The notes: a model not told the origin generated them from the sequence alone. 45,161 nt of DNA from Alphaproteobacteria bacterium (GCA_024402765.1 JAKSTC010000007.1:1-45161); one strand, 5' to 3'; shown: positions 24,372 to 32,040, counted from the stretch's first letter. Translations and numbers: made by a program.

Positions 24372-24785
24372 TTACCTGGACTGTTGATTTTGTTCGCAAC
24401 ACTGTAGATATAATGTCTTTGATTGTTCTGTCAATTTGTTGGCAACATATTCTGCGTGTTCTTTGGTCAATGGGGAATAAAGAGTTTCTTCTTCGCACTG
24501 TATTTGTATTTGCTTACTGTTTCCCACAGTACTGCTAACATGATGAGTATATGTAATAAAAATCGTTCCGCCATTTACACCACTATCGTGAATTTGGGTA
24601 ATAATTCTGGGCTCTACATGATAAACAGTATAAGGAATTTTATTTGTTGGGGGCGTTGGCACCACAGTATAAACAACCATACCCGGCATTAAACTTCTGG
24701 TATCTATATACACACTAATATTATTTAATGCTTCGTTTTCAGAATCTGGTAGTAATAATCCATCAGTTTTCTTTTTTCCAAACAT
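24372..24785 (-). CDS. Hypothetical protein upstream of rpsP
   Basis: 137 residues, no family recognised. Soluble, no signal peptide. It begins with a basic patch MFGKKK, then acidic LLLPDSENEALNNISVYID, a Pro/Thr stretch VVPTPPTNKIPYTVYHVEP and a beta-rich middle with GGTIFITYTHH. The helical C-terminus has a Cys-Cys pair (LYLQCCEQNQ). A good ribosome site (AAGGAAATAACGAAAATG) supports translation. It is followed by 124 nt with a terminator before rpsP. An imperfect dyad around GAGATCTC (24820-24827) lies just upstream of its likely promoter. Confidence 0.65.
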   Translation of the reverse strand: MFGKKKTDGLLLPDSENEALNNISVYIDTRSLMPGMVVYTVVPTPPTNKIPYTVYHVEPRIITQIHDSGVNGGTIFITYTHHVSSTVGNSKQIQIQCEEETLYSPLTKEHAEYVANKLTEQSKTLYLQCCEQNQQSR

Positions 24786-24915
24786 TTTCGTTATTTCCTT
24801 ATTTTATATGGCATTTCACGAGATCTCACGATAAAATGATTATGAATGTTTTTATGGGGATGTCAAATATTTTCTGGACTTTTATTAACAAACCGAATAG
24901 AATAGGGACTGTTCC

Positions 24916-24989
24916 GCGGGCGTGGTATAATGGTAGCACGCCAGCTTCCCAAGCTGAAGACGAGGGTTCGATTCCCTTCGCCCGCACCA
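24916..24989 (+). tRNA. tRNA-Gly (anticodon CCC)
   Basis: 74 nt with encoded CCA. Acceptor GCGGGCG (24916-24922) with CGCCCGC (24979-24985); anticodon loop TTCCCAA; T-loop TTCGATT. It reads GGG. Its nucleotides from G57 to CCA are repeated exactly 164 nt downstream. Confidence 0.95.
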
Positions 24990-25155
24990 AAAATTCAATC
25001 GGCATTTCGCCGATTTAATTTTTGCATGTGGCGTTGGAAGAGAACCCGACCCAGAGGGTTCGAAAACAAGTAGATTTCGGAAGTGTAACGCACCGAAATC
25101 GTTACGGTTTGCACGCAGGCATTTACGCCGAGTGATTCCCTTCGCCCGCACCAAA
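24990..25155 (+). ncRNA. Structured element trailing tRNA-Gly
   Basis: After the tRNA: a terminator hairpin, hairpin A (GAACCC 25042-25047 with GGGTTC 25056-25061), a single-stranded run ending AAGTA, hairpin B (GATTTCGG 25073-25080 with CCGAAATC 25093-25100, 12-nt loop), then CGTTACG, a small hairpin C (GGC 25118-25120 with GCC 25127-25129) and CCGAG, ending in the tRNA 3' copy. The same order, spacing and key sequences follow tRNA-Pro, with compensatory stem changes. It may be transcribed by read-through from the tRNA. Product and function unknown. Confidence 0.5.
24997..25023 (+). terminator. Terminator immediately after tRNA-Gly
   Basis: AATCGGC/GCCGATT (24997-25003 with 25009-25015), 5-nt loop, then TAATTTTTG. 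Confidence 0.7.
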
Positions 25156-25168
25156 TTAAAAACATTTA

Positions 25169-25198
25169 AAATCCGGCATTATCTGTCGGATTTTTTTG
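25169..25198 (+). terminator. Terminator after the duplicated tRNA-Gly end
   Basis: AAATCCG/CGGATTT (25169-25175 with 25187-25193), 11-nt loop, then more T. A second terminator after the second CCA supports transcription through the element. Confidence 0.7.
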
Positions 25199-25289
25199 TT
25201 TGATACACAAGAAACAGCAATGCAGCCAATGTATTGTAATTCCAATGTTTTTTTGCTTGGAACACTTGAAAAATAAGAGGCAAATAACT

Positions 25290-25511
25290 ATGTTCAAAAA
25301 GTGTAAAGCAAACTGTCAAGCAAATGACAATCTGTATATACGCGGCGATATATTTTATTATATGGTCGAATTACCACGACAAAACGGTAAAAGACGGTAT
25401 TTTATAAAATCATTACATACAAAAAATTATTACGAAGCGCGCACTTCGCTGTGTGTGTTGCTATACCGCAACATATACAGAAATCGTTTTACGTTTTACG
25501 CACTACACTCA
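25290..25511 (+). pseudogene. N-terminal remnant of a tyrosine recombinase (integrase)
   Basis: From the ATG at 25290 (AAGAGG upstream) the frame reads NDNLYIRGDIFYYMVELPRQ, then a basic stretch and SLHTKNYYEARTSL. This is the pattern of the small N-terminal arm-binding domain found on many integrases (beta strands, then a 'SLxTxxxxEA' helix). After about 75 residues it runs into the antisense of the convergent exported-protein gene, and no catalytic domain follows. It sits 135 nt past the duplicated tRNA-Gly end, where an integrase gene is expected. It could instead be a small intact protein; the assignment rests on motif shape only. Confidence 0.45.
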
Positions 25512-26345
25512 TCAATTACCGACCGACCCAAAAACGCCAGACCGGAAATCGGTTGCGCTCTGGACGTTGTTACCGCAGATGTCAGCACACATGTCCGCGC
25601 AATCGGCCGCAGAGTGGCAGTCGTCTCTGAACACCCAACGCGAAGCAGCCGGTTCTGTCATTTTACACCAGCAATACTGACCCTTATCTGTTTGGCTAAA
25701 GTTGTCTGTCGTGGATTGGTTACGTGTACCATTTGTGCCATTACATGATGCAATGCCCTTAACATTACCATAACCATCAAATGTTACACCCCATGTTTGA
25801 TCCGTTGTTAGGCCATAGGTGGCGGTGTTAGAACTGTACGCACCCCAATCCCCGGTGCTATCGTTCATAGAGCCATAGTCCGAACCGTCCGTGGCGGGAT
25901 CTATGCATTGGTCAAAGCCAATGTCGTATGTCCCAGCATTACATTGTAGACCTGTGGGTTGTTCTATAAATTCTTCAAATGAAAAACCGTTGCCGTTCCA
26001 AATTAAACTATACTTTTTTCCATCACTGGGACCTGTTGGTAATTTATCCTGTTTCGTTGAATCGTGGTAACTGTTCGTTATGTAGCCACTGTCGTTCGTA
26101 AATGAACTTATGTTTGTCGGCTTATTGCTTAAATCATTATACGAACCACTGGTTGCGACCGCCGATAATGATGATGGCTGAACCGCCGTTGCGCCCAGGC
26201 CCGCACCGGTTCGAATCGTTGCAATATCGGGAATCGTATCCTGCTTGGTCGCAACAACACCATCCACATAGCCAACTGATGCAATATCAGCGTATGATAT
26301 ATTACATATCGTTATTAAGCATAAAATCAAAAACAACCGTTTCAT
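25512..26345 (-). CDS. Secreted protein with phage-fibre-like and Cys-rich parts
   Basis: 277 residues from the chosen ATG. Signal peptide MKRLFLILCLITICNISYA, then SVGYVDGVVATKQDTIPDIA and the phrase SGSYNDLSNKPTNISSFTND, widely seen in phage tail fibres and related surface proteins. The C-terminal half is Cys-rich (LQCNAGTYDIGFDQCID, GQYCWCKM, ADCADMCADICG) and shares the CxAGTY style of the giant protein at the right end. Likely an extracellular adhesin or decoration protein; no enzyme motif. AAAGGAA directly precedes the ATG. It lies among recombinase remnants, suggesting acquisition. A 9-bp-stem hairpin (26381-26412) is in its leader. Confidence 0.7.
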   Translation of the reverse strand: MKRLFLILCLITICNISYADIASVGYVDGVVATKQDTIPDIATIRTGAGLGATAVQPSSLSAVATSGSYNDLSNKPTNISSFTNDSGYITNSYHDSTKQDKLPTGPSDGKKYSLIWNGNGFSFEEFIEQPTGLQCNAGTYDIGFDQCIDPATDGSDYGSMNDSTGDWGAYSSNTATYGLTTDQTWGVTFDGYGNVKGIASCNGTNGTRNQSTTDNFSQTDKGQYCWCKMTEPAASRWVFRDDCHSAADCADMCADICGNNVQSATDFRSGVFGSVGN

Positions 26346-26380
26346 TTCCTTTCGTCCCCCCACAGGTTTTAATCTTTGGT

Positions 26381-26412
26381 GGTGGCGTAGAAATGCGTGG
26401 AAATACGCCACC
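26381..26412 (-). promoter_or_regulatory. Leader hairpin of the secreted protein
   Basis: GGTGGCGTA (26381-26389) and TACGCCACC (26404-26412) form a perfect 9-bp stem with a 14-nt loop, 36 nt before the ATG. On the minus strand the T-run precedes rather than follows it, so it is not a terminator for this gene. Confidence 0.4.
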
Positions 26413-26631
26413 AAAAAAAACACAACATCCAACAGGATATTTTTATACCACAAACCAACGATTGTTTAATAAGTTGCTTAATTCAAATCTATAAACAGTA
26501 TAAAAACCTTGTGTATACCGGTTTTCTAATATTTTTTGCATATTTAATAATTAATTCAAATTAGGAAAAATTATGTTGCTTTTAACGTTCTATTAAATTG
26601 AAGTATTTTTATCAACCAAAGGGGCAGAATT

Positions 26632-26697
26632 ATGGCAATTATTGGATATATACGTGTATATCGGTAACATCTTTCGCATATTGGAATGTTAAATATT
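26632..26697 (+). pseudogene. Serine-recombinase N-terminal remnant
   Basis: AAAGGGGCAGAATT then ATG: the frame reads MAIIGYIRVYR and stops. MxxIGYIRVS is the highly conserved start of resolvase/invertase-type serine recombinases. Removing two bases (TA) after RV would restore the expected Ser and keep the frame open for another dozen codons. The rest of the gene is absent. The flanking 26454-26631 holds no other gene I can see. Confidence 0.45.
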
Positions 26698-26753
26698 AGT
26701 TTGCTCCAGATTATCAAATAATATTAAATCCTGGCGCAATTTGTATAGATGTT

Positions 26754-28016
26754 CTACTTTTGCCATCCTTTGGCGGCCAAACTTATCATGTCCTGATAAG
26801 TCTTTTGTGAATTTGGTGTTGCTATTACCCCGCACACAATTGACTTTTTAACATGAATAGCTTCGGTCATTTCCCACGGCTTGTTTTCCAACTTGTATCT
26901 GGCCAAATCGGCAAACAAACGCGCCTCCATCATTTCACCAAAGTCAGAATATTTGATGATCGGTGTGTTCTTAAAACGATTTAAAAATTCTCCAAATTGT
27001 TTTTTGTGTTCGGGCAGGATATAACCCTTTCCGTGAATTAAATCTTCAAAACTGTTTTTGACTACGGGATTTTTCCAGCCGCCACCAAATAAAATAAAAT
27101 GATTGGGCAGATGTAATTTTTTATCTGTTAAGGTTAATGCTTGTACCGCAATATAGGATGAAAAGTATTCCATAGTCCGAACGGCATCACAAAAGGCGAT
27201 ACCATTTTCCAGAATATATTGAAAGACTTGATCTTTATAGTAATATTGTGGATCCCCAGATTTTGGTAAGGGGCGTTCATAATATTCACACCCTATGGAA
27301 AATAATTGTTGTAAAAATGAAGTGTTTAACTTACCTTTTAGACCATATTTCCCATCTTGATCGTATGAATCATTTGTATAAGCCCGAATAAAATTATCCA
27401 CATATTCATTAAATGGTCCGGCATCTGCACCCAGTTGTGCTACACCATCGATAATCCAAGCAAAATTGGATGTGTTACCACCATTATAATAACACCCATC
27501 ACCTTCAGTTATGGCAATGTGGGCATTATGTAACGGAACCAACGGGGCCCCATCACATCCAGCCATCAATGGAGCACTTCTAAAATCATAAACGACAGGA
27601 ATCCCTGTTAAATTAGCCAACATTTGTCCAGATCCAATTTGTAAAGTATAAGGTTTTGTTTTATCGACCATTGCTTTAGACGGTGGATTATGGTCTAACG
27701 TCTTGCCATGAAATCCAATGGCATCAATGGTTGTTTTATCAATTCCATATTTTTCGCACATTTTATTAATACAAGTCGCAATCTGTTTAATATATTCATC
27801 ATGAACGAATTTAAATTCTGGCAAAACCAAAATTTGTGATTTCGTTTTATTCTTCACTTGATGACGTAAAGTTTCCATTTTTTCTTGCATATCTTTTGTA
27901 TAAGGAGCAGAAAAAGAACAAATGTCCCGCATAAAATCCCCACAAAATTCGGTTAGCACCAAATCAATGGCATCCATTGAATTTCCAGTCATATTTCCGA
28001 TGATACGATATGTCAT
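26754..28016 (-). CDS. anmK: Anhydro-N-acetylmuramic acid kinase
   Basis: 420-residue ASKHA kinase that hydrolyses and phosphorylates 1,6-anhydroMurNAc to MurNAc-6-P during cell-wall recycling. Family blocks: RIIGNMTGNSMDAIDLVL at the N-terminus (normally GxMSGTSxDGxD, so noticeably diverged), IGFHGKTLDHNPP, QIGSGQMLANLTGIPVVYDF, APLVPLHNA, and the C-terminal FGGGWKNPVV. The start is ATG 28016 with GGA 8 nt upstream; the TTG 12 nt earlier is rejected. Last gene of a LysM - HNH - anmK run, and functionally linked to peptidoglycan through the LysM protein. A frame-shifted 25-codon frame overlaps its stop (26689-26766). Confidence 0.85.
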   Translation of the reverse strand: MTYRIIGNMTGNSMDAIDLVLTEFCGDFMRDICSFSAPYTKDMQEKMETLRHQVKNKTKSQILVLPEFKFVHDEYIKQIATCINKMCEKYGIDKTTIDAIGFHGKTLDHNPPSKAMVDKTKPYTLQIGSGQMLANLTGIPVVYDFRSAPLMAGCDGAPLVPLHNAHIAITEGDGCYYNGGNTSNFAWIIDGVAQLGADAGPFNEYVDNFIRAYTNDSYDQDGKYGLKGKLNTSFLQQLFSIGCEYYERPLPKSGDPQYYYKDQVFQYILENGIAFCDAVRTMEYFSSYIAVQALTLTDKKLHLPNHFILFGGGWKNPVVKNSFEDLIHGKGYILPEHKKQFGEFLNRFKNTPIIKYSDFGEMMEARLFADLARYKLENKPWEMTEAIHVKKSIVCGVIATPNSQKTYQDMISLAAKGWQK

Positions 28017-28049
28017 GATGTATTCCAAATAAGGATAATGCTATAAGGA

Positions 28050-28565
28050 CTATCGCCTCTTGCCCCTGCTATTATAACACAAATATCTGCACGGTTTGTC
28101 CATATTTTTACATTGTTTCTCTAACCCTTCGACAGTGTCAGACTTAACTACCCTGTGTCTATTGCGACAACGTTCTTTTTCTTTGTTTGAACGAGTACGT
28201 TTTCTAATATGCAAATTAATCGTTATTTCATATTCTACATCAGTTCCTAAAATAGAATTACCTTTTTTTGCATTGCATTTTTTATGCATAGGTTGCAAAT
28301 TTTCAATACTATCCGCACCTCCGAGTGATTTTGGGAATCGATGATCAATAGTAAATTCAGAAACGTCGGTAATAGCCTTATTACAATACGGGCATACTGG
28401 CCAAATACCGTTGTCAATTGCGATACGATACACCTGTTTTAAATCACGCAGTGAATAACGTTTAACAAGGCACAGACTATTTAATTGACTTATATTAGAA
28501 GCGGTTAAAGAAGTGCAAGAATATAACATATATTTTATTACCTGTTTAAAATCATTGTGTTTCAT
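28050..28565 (-). CDS. HNH endonuclease-domain protein
   Basis: 171 residues. The HNH module is clear: zinc pair CPYC (58-61), FTIDHRFPKSLGG with catalytic Asp74-His75, ENLQPMHKKCNAKKG with Asn89, His94 and Cys97. The N-terminal 50 residues are helical and may bind DNA or protein. The C-terminal 50 are Arg/Lys/Cys-rich (RTRSNKEKERCRNRHR). Single HNH proteins of this size occur as restriction (McrA-like), phage or homing nucleases; nothing here decides between these. It lies between LysM and anmK genes with gaps of 15 and 33 nt, so it seems co-transcribed with cell-wall genes. AAGGCAG precedes the ATG. Confidence 0.8.
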   Translation of the reverse strand: MKHNDFKQVIKYMLYSCTSLTASNISQLNSLCLVKRYSLRDLKQVYRIAIDNGIWPVCPYCNKAITDVSEFTIDHRFPKSLGGADSIENLQPMHKKCNAKKGNSILGTDVEYEITINLHIRKRTRSNKEKERCRNRHRVVKSDTVEGLEKQCKNMDKPCRYLCYNSRGKRR

Positions 28566-28580
28566 GTTTTGCTGCCTTAT

Positions 28581-29678
28581 TTATTTGTTTAAAACTGGTA
28601 TTTCTAATTTCTGTTTTGGAAAGATTAAATCTGGATTTTCTATATTATTTCTTTCTGCAATAATACTAAATAAAATACCGCGGCGCATAAAATTCCGGGC
28701 AATTACCCACAAACAATCGCCACGACGAACAGTATAGAATGTATCATCATCACCTGTCATTTCTGGCATGATAAATTTATGCTTTACCATGGCAACAGTA
28801 TTGCCATCATCATCATGTAAACGCACAGACAAAACATATTCGTTACCTGGTTGCAGATTTCCAACATCAGCACCCAAACCAAAATGCTTATAATTAGAAA
28901 CACGGGCGAAACCCAAATACTTACCGTCTAATTCCAACGATACACGCAAACGAGGCATTCCATCACCTGTAACAATCAATCTTCCATCAGACAAATAGTC
29001 TATTTTCGACACAACCAAACCACTATCCGCCATTGTTTTTGGTGATTGCATTAAACTGCTGCCATTGGTCGTCATTATTAATGACACAGCATTTTCATAA
29101 CCTGTATCGGGAACATACAAAAATACTTTCGTTTCTGATTGTGTATATGGTTCAGTACCAACCAAATATAATGTATAATTGCCAGGGTTTAATGCCCTTA
29201 CAGAAGAATACACAAATTCGCCATTGTCATCACAACGAATACTGGCAATTATTTTGTCGTTCATATATACAGATACTGTTTTATCCGCCTTCCAGCGTCC
29301 AGCCACAACAATTTTTCCATCTTTTTCAATACGCACAATATCAAAGGTCGGGTTTGTTATAGCAACCGGTTGAATAATTGGTTCTGGAACAATTGGTAAT
29401 TGGTTATACGCATGTGTTTTATTATAAACACGAACACACACAACAAAAATTGCCAATATCAAAACGATAAAAGCGCACATAATTGGAAACCAATATGCTC
29501 TGAGTGTTGTAGTTTGAGGTTGTTTATTTTGCGGTTCTTTTTTCTTACACGCAAAAGTATTTAATTCCTTCAAAAATTTACGTGTATAATTACGACGATT
29601 TTTTAACCATGAATTTTGACGGGCAATTGCAGATTCAATAAGATTGGCCGTTGTTTTTTTTCTGTTGCTTTTTGGCAT
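28581..29678 (-). CDS. Membrane-anchored LysM-domain protein
   Basis: 365 residues: a basic cytoplasmic N-terminus (1-60), one transmembrane segment (YWFPIMCAFIVLILAIFVVC, 62-81), a periplasmic region with two Ig-like beta domains (about 110-200 and 220-310), and a C-terminal LysM (about 315-362: FYTVRRGDCLWVIARNF, IIAERNNI, NPDLIFPKQKLEIP). LysM binds peptidoglycan glycan strands, so the protein probably tethers the inner membrane to the wall. Similar LysM proteins with Ig-like repeats are common in Alphaproteobacteria. Divergent from pfk across 109 nt; first gene of the LysM - HNH - anmK run. Confidence 0.85.
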   Translation of the reverse strand: MPKSNRKKTTANLIESAIARQNSWLKNRRNYTRKFLKELNTFACKKKEPQNKQPQTTTLRAYWFPIMCAFIVLILAIFVVCVRVYNKTHAYNQLPIVPEPIIQPVAITNPTFDIVRIEKDGKIVVAGRWKADKTVSVYMNDKIIASIRCDDNGEFVYSSVRALNPGNYTLYLVGTEPYTQSETKVFLYVPDTGYENAVSLIMTTNGSSLMQSPKTMADSGLVVSKIDYLSDGRLIVTGDGMPRLRVSLELDGKYLGFARVSNYKHFGLGADVGNLQPGNEYVLSVRLHDDDGNTVAMVKHKFIMPEMTGDDDTFYTVRRGDCLWVIARNFMRRGILFSIIAERNNIENPDLIFPKQKLEIPVLNK

Positions 29679-29756
29679 AATAAAAACATCCTTGTTTTTT
29701 ACAAATTTTATTGTCCACGAATTATTACAAAAAATATTACTTTGTCAACGCGTTTG

Positions 29757-29765
29757 TGGTATAAT
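29757..29765 (+). promoter_or_regulatory. Extended -10 promoter of pfk
   Basis: TGGTATAAT, with perfect -10 TATAAT at 29760-29765 and an upstream TG; the -35 is poor. AAAGGG follows before the ATG at 29788. Confidence 0.5.
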
Positions 29766-29787
29766 AAGCGAAAACAAAGGGTCTAAT

Positions 29788-30861
29788 ATGAAAAATATAG
29801 GAATTATAACAACAGGCGGGGATTGCTCTGGAATAAACGCGACAATTCAACGGATTGTAACAGGTGCCAGAATACGCGGATGGCGCGTTTTTGGAATTAT
29901 TGACGGTATGGACGGATTGGAAAATGGTAATATTATAGAAATTAACACCAATAATTTTCCTGTCGAAGCTATGCATTTAGCGGGCAGTATGCTACAAAAT
30001 GGCAATCCATATAAAAACAATTTCGAAAAAGCAATACGTAACAACAAACTTAAGCAATTTAACTCACAACTTAAAAAAACTTTACACCAACTAGGTTTTG
30101 ATGCATTAATTTTAATTGGTGGCAATGGTAGTTTGTCTTTGGCATGGGCAACACGTGATATTTATTCCGACTTGCAATTAATATGTATTCCAAAAACCAT
30201 TGATATGGATATCCCTATGACAGACTCTACCATAGGGTTTAATACAGCAGTTCAACAATTAACAAATTATTGTGATCAATTACTTATGACTGCCCGCAGT
30301 CATCATCGCTGGTTTGTTGTGCAAGCTATGGGACGTGATTGTGGACGACTTGCTCTCTATTCTGGAATTGCAGTTGGGGCAACGGCTATATTGATTCCAG
30401 AAATAAAATTTACGACAGAGGATTTGATTAAACATATTCAAACCTCTGGAAGTGATTATGGTGTTGTTTTGGTATCCGAAGGAATTTCTTTGCGCGGGCA
30501 TTCAGGTCAGCCTGCAGATATGATATCACGGGAATTAAATAAAGCCAACATTTCAAACAGACCCGTATTCCCAGAACATTTTCAACGCGGTGGCAGCACA
30601 ACTGCATCAGATCGGATGTTAGCATCGGGTATGGCAGCTTGCGCATTAAACGCGATTGAAAATAATGAAACATATGTGATGACCGCTGTTATTGATGGAA
30701 AATGTAAAACCGTATCATTATCTGACGTTATATCATCAGGTAAAATGATGCCAGATCCAAATATTGATTGTTTACAAATATCCAATTCGTATATTCAGCC
30801 TGACGATTTGTTGTTGCAAACGGCAATTAATATGGGTATATATATTGGAAACGTAAAATAG
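29788..30861 (+). CDS. 6-phosphofructokinase with atypical active-site residues
   Basis: 357-residue PfkA-family enzyme that phosphorylates fructose-6-phosphate. Motifs: TTGGDCSGINATI (9-21), GGNGS (111-115), PKTIDMDIPMTDSTIGFNTA (135-154) with catalytic Asp139, MGRDCGRLAL (181-190), and the PEHFQRGGSTTASDR block. Two positions differ from the usual: GGDGS has Asn113 in place of the magnesium-binding Asp, and TIDND has Met140 in place of Asn. Gly114 and Lys136 together leave the ATP/PPi donor preference undecided. ATG 29788 is chosen for its ribosome site. The next gene starts 16 nt after its stop, so they are probably co-transcribed. Confidence 0.85.
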   Translation: MKNIGIITTGGDCSGINATIQRIVTGARIRGWRVFGIIDGMDGLENGNIIEINTNNFPVEAMHLAGSMLQNGNPYKNNFEKAIRNNKLKQFNSQLKKTLHQLGFDALILIGGNGSLSLAWATRDIYSDLQLICIPKTIDMDIPMTDSTIGFNTAVQQLTNYCDQLLMTARSHHRWFVVQAMGRDCGRLALYSGIAVGATAILIPEIKFTTEDLIKHIQTSGSDYGVVLVSEGISLRGHSGQPADMISRELNKANISNRPVFPEHFQRGGSTTASDRMLASGMAACALNAIENNETYVMTAVIDGKCKTVSLSDVISSGKMMPDPNIDCLQISNSYIQPDDLLLQTAINMGIYIGNVK

Positions 30862-30877
30862 TATAAGGTTATACGGC

Positions 30878-31996
30878 ATGTCTGATAATCAATTAAAATA
30901 TTATTCTGAAAATTGGTACGATGCTACCGATAAATTCACAAAAATGGCAAATTCTTGCGGTGCTAATTTATTGTGGTGTCAACATCCAAATAGTGAATTT
31001 AACATACCATATACATCTGTTGGAAATGGTCCAAATAATATTGTTATAAATTCTGGTGTTCATGGATTAGAGGGATATTTTGGTTCCGCAGCACAGTTAT
31101 TGTTTTTGGATAAATTTGCACAAAAAATACCAGATAAAATTTTAGCAAACTATAAAATTTCTTTGATTCATTGTATAAATGGTTGGGGAATGCAACACCG
31201 CATGCGTGAGGTTAGTGATAATACAAATGGTGGTTTGGTTGATTTAAATCGTAATTTCGGGATTGATTTTTCCAAGCCAGAACACTTACCACAAAACGAA
31301 AAATATAAATTAACACATGATTTATTGGTAAACACCCCGGGTGGTCATGATAAACTGCAAAAAATTATAACTTTCTATCGTGCAAACAAAGATAACGGCG
31401 TTTGGGATTCCATTAAAAACGGTCAATATTACGAACCGTACGGATTGTTTTATGGTGGTAATTGCACAACAGACGAAGCAAAAATGACTCTACAGATTTA
31501 CGATAACATCATAGGGGATAACGCAAAATCATTAATATCTATCGGTTTACATACGGGACTAGGGCACTTTTATCGAAATCAAGGTAAAACAACGTGCAGT
31601 CTATTGGTTTCACATCCATCTGCGCACAATAAAACACAAAAATTCAATGATATTTTACAGGGTGCGATTACTGTTATACCTGATGAAGATGCTGTAAACG
31701 GGCCAGTATTACAGGGCGATTTGGTTGATTGTTTGGAACAAAGATACAAACACATCCCGACATACACCGCAGATATAGAAATCGGAACGGGCGAATATCC
31801 AAAACTTTCACCTATATTAAAGCGTATGGATATGGGTGATGCGCGTTACGATTTGATACACAGCGGCAAAATAAACAGTGAAACATTTCAACATTTAACC
31901 GAAAGTTGGTATCCATCTGATTCTGGTTGGCGCATTGCGGCACTTAACCATGCCGAAACATTATTTAATGCGCTAATAAAATATATGCAAAGATAA
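30878..31996 (+). CDS. DUF2817 (M14-like) zinc carboxypeptidase-like protein
   Basis: 372 residues without a signal peptide. The family resembles M14 metallocarboxypeptidases. Zinc motif: NSGVHGLEGYFGS with His62 and Glu65. Substrate-pocket phrase: VDLNRNFGIDF. Third ligand: ISIGLHTGLGH. A catalytic-Glu candidate is in TADIEIGTGEYP. The middle has PYGLFYGGN. The natural substrate of DUF2817 proteins is not known to me; a cytoplasmic peptide or amino-acid amide is plausible. It follows pfk by 16 nt and ends at a bidirectional terminator shared with dnaK. Confidence 0.82.
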   Translation: MSDNQLKYYSENWYDATDKFTKMANSCGANLLWCQHPNSEFNIPYTSVGNGPNNIVINSGVHGLEGYFGSAAQLLFLDKFAQKIPDKILANYKISLIHCINGWGMQHRMREVSDNTNGGLVDLNRNFGIDFSKPEHLPQNEKYKLTHDLLVNTPGGHDKLQKIITFYRANKDNGVWDSIKNGQYYEPYGLFYGGNCTTDEAKMTLQIYDNIIGDNAKSLISIGLHTGLGHFYRNQGKTTCSLLVSHPSAHNKTQKFNDILQGAITVIPDEDAVNGPVLQGDLVDCLEQRYKHIPTYTADIEIGTGEYPKLSPILKRMDMGDARYDLIHSGKINSETFQHLTESWYPSDSGWRIAALNHAETLFNALIKYMQR

Positions 31997-32023
31997 AAAA
32001 CCGCCCGTTTGGGCGGTTTAATT
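31995..32023. terminator. Bidirectional terminator between DUF2817 gene and dnaK
   Basis: AAACCGCCC/GGGCGGTTT (31998-32006 with 32011-32019), 4-nt loop, A-run left and TAATTT right. Confidence 0.85.
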
Positions 32024-32040
32024 TATAATAATTGCAAACC

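Larger units (their letters stand above)
24970..25155 (+). repeat. Direct repeat of the tRNA-Gly 3' end, 164 nt apart
   Basis: The 22 nt at 24970-24991 (tRNA position G57 through CCA plus AA) recur without change at 25134-25155. The copy lacks the rest of the tRNA. The spacing unit is 164 nt. It resembles both a class of tRNA-gene attachment-site duplications and the E. coli tyrT tandem repeats, where each unit carries the tRNA 3' end. Confidence 0.9.

Noticed and set aside
24885..25154. 89-codon minus-strand frame across tRNA-Gly and its trailer
   Set aside because: Covers a tRNA on its antisense strand and the structured trailer; no ribosome site.
26689..26766. 25-codon frame (MAKVEHLYKLRQ...) overlapping the end of anmK
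   Set aside because: Very short, no own ribosome site and no recognised family; kept only as a remark.
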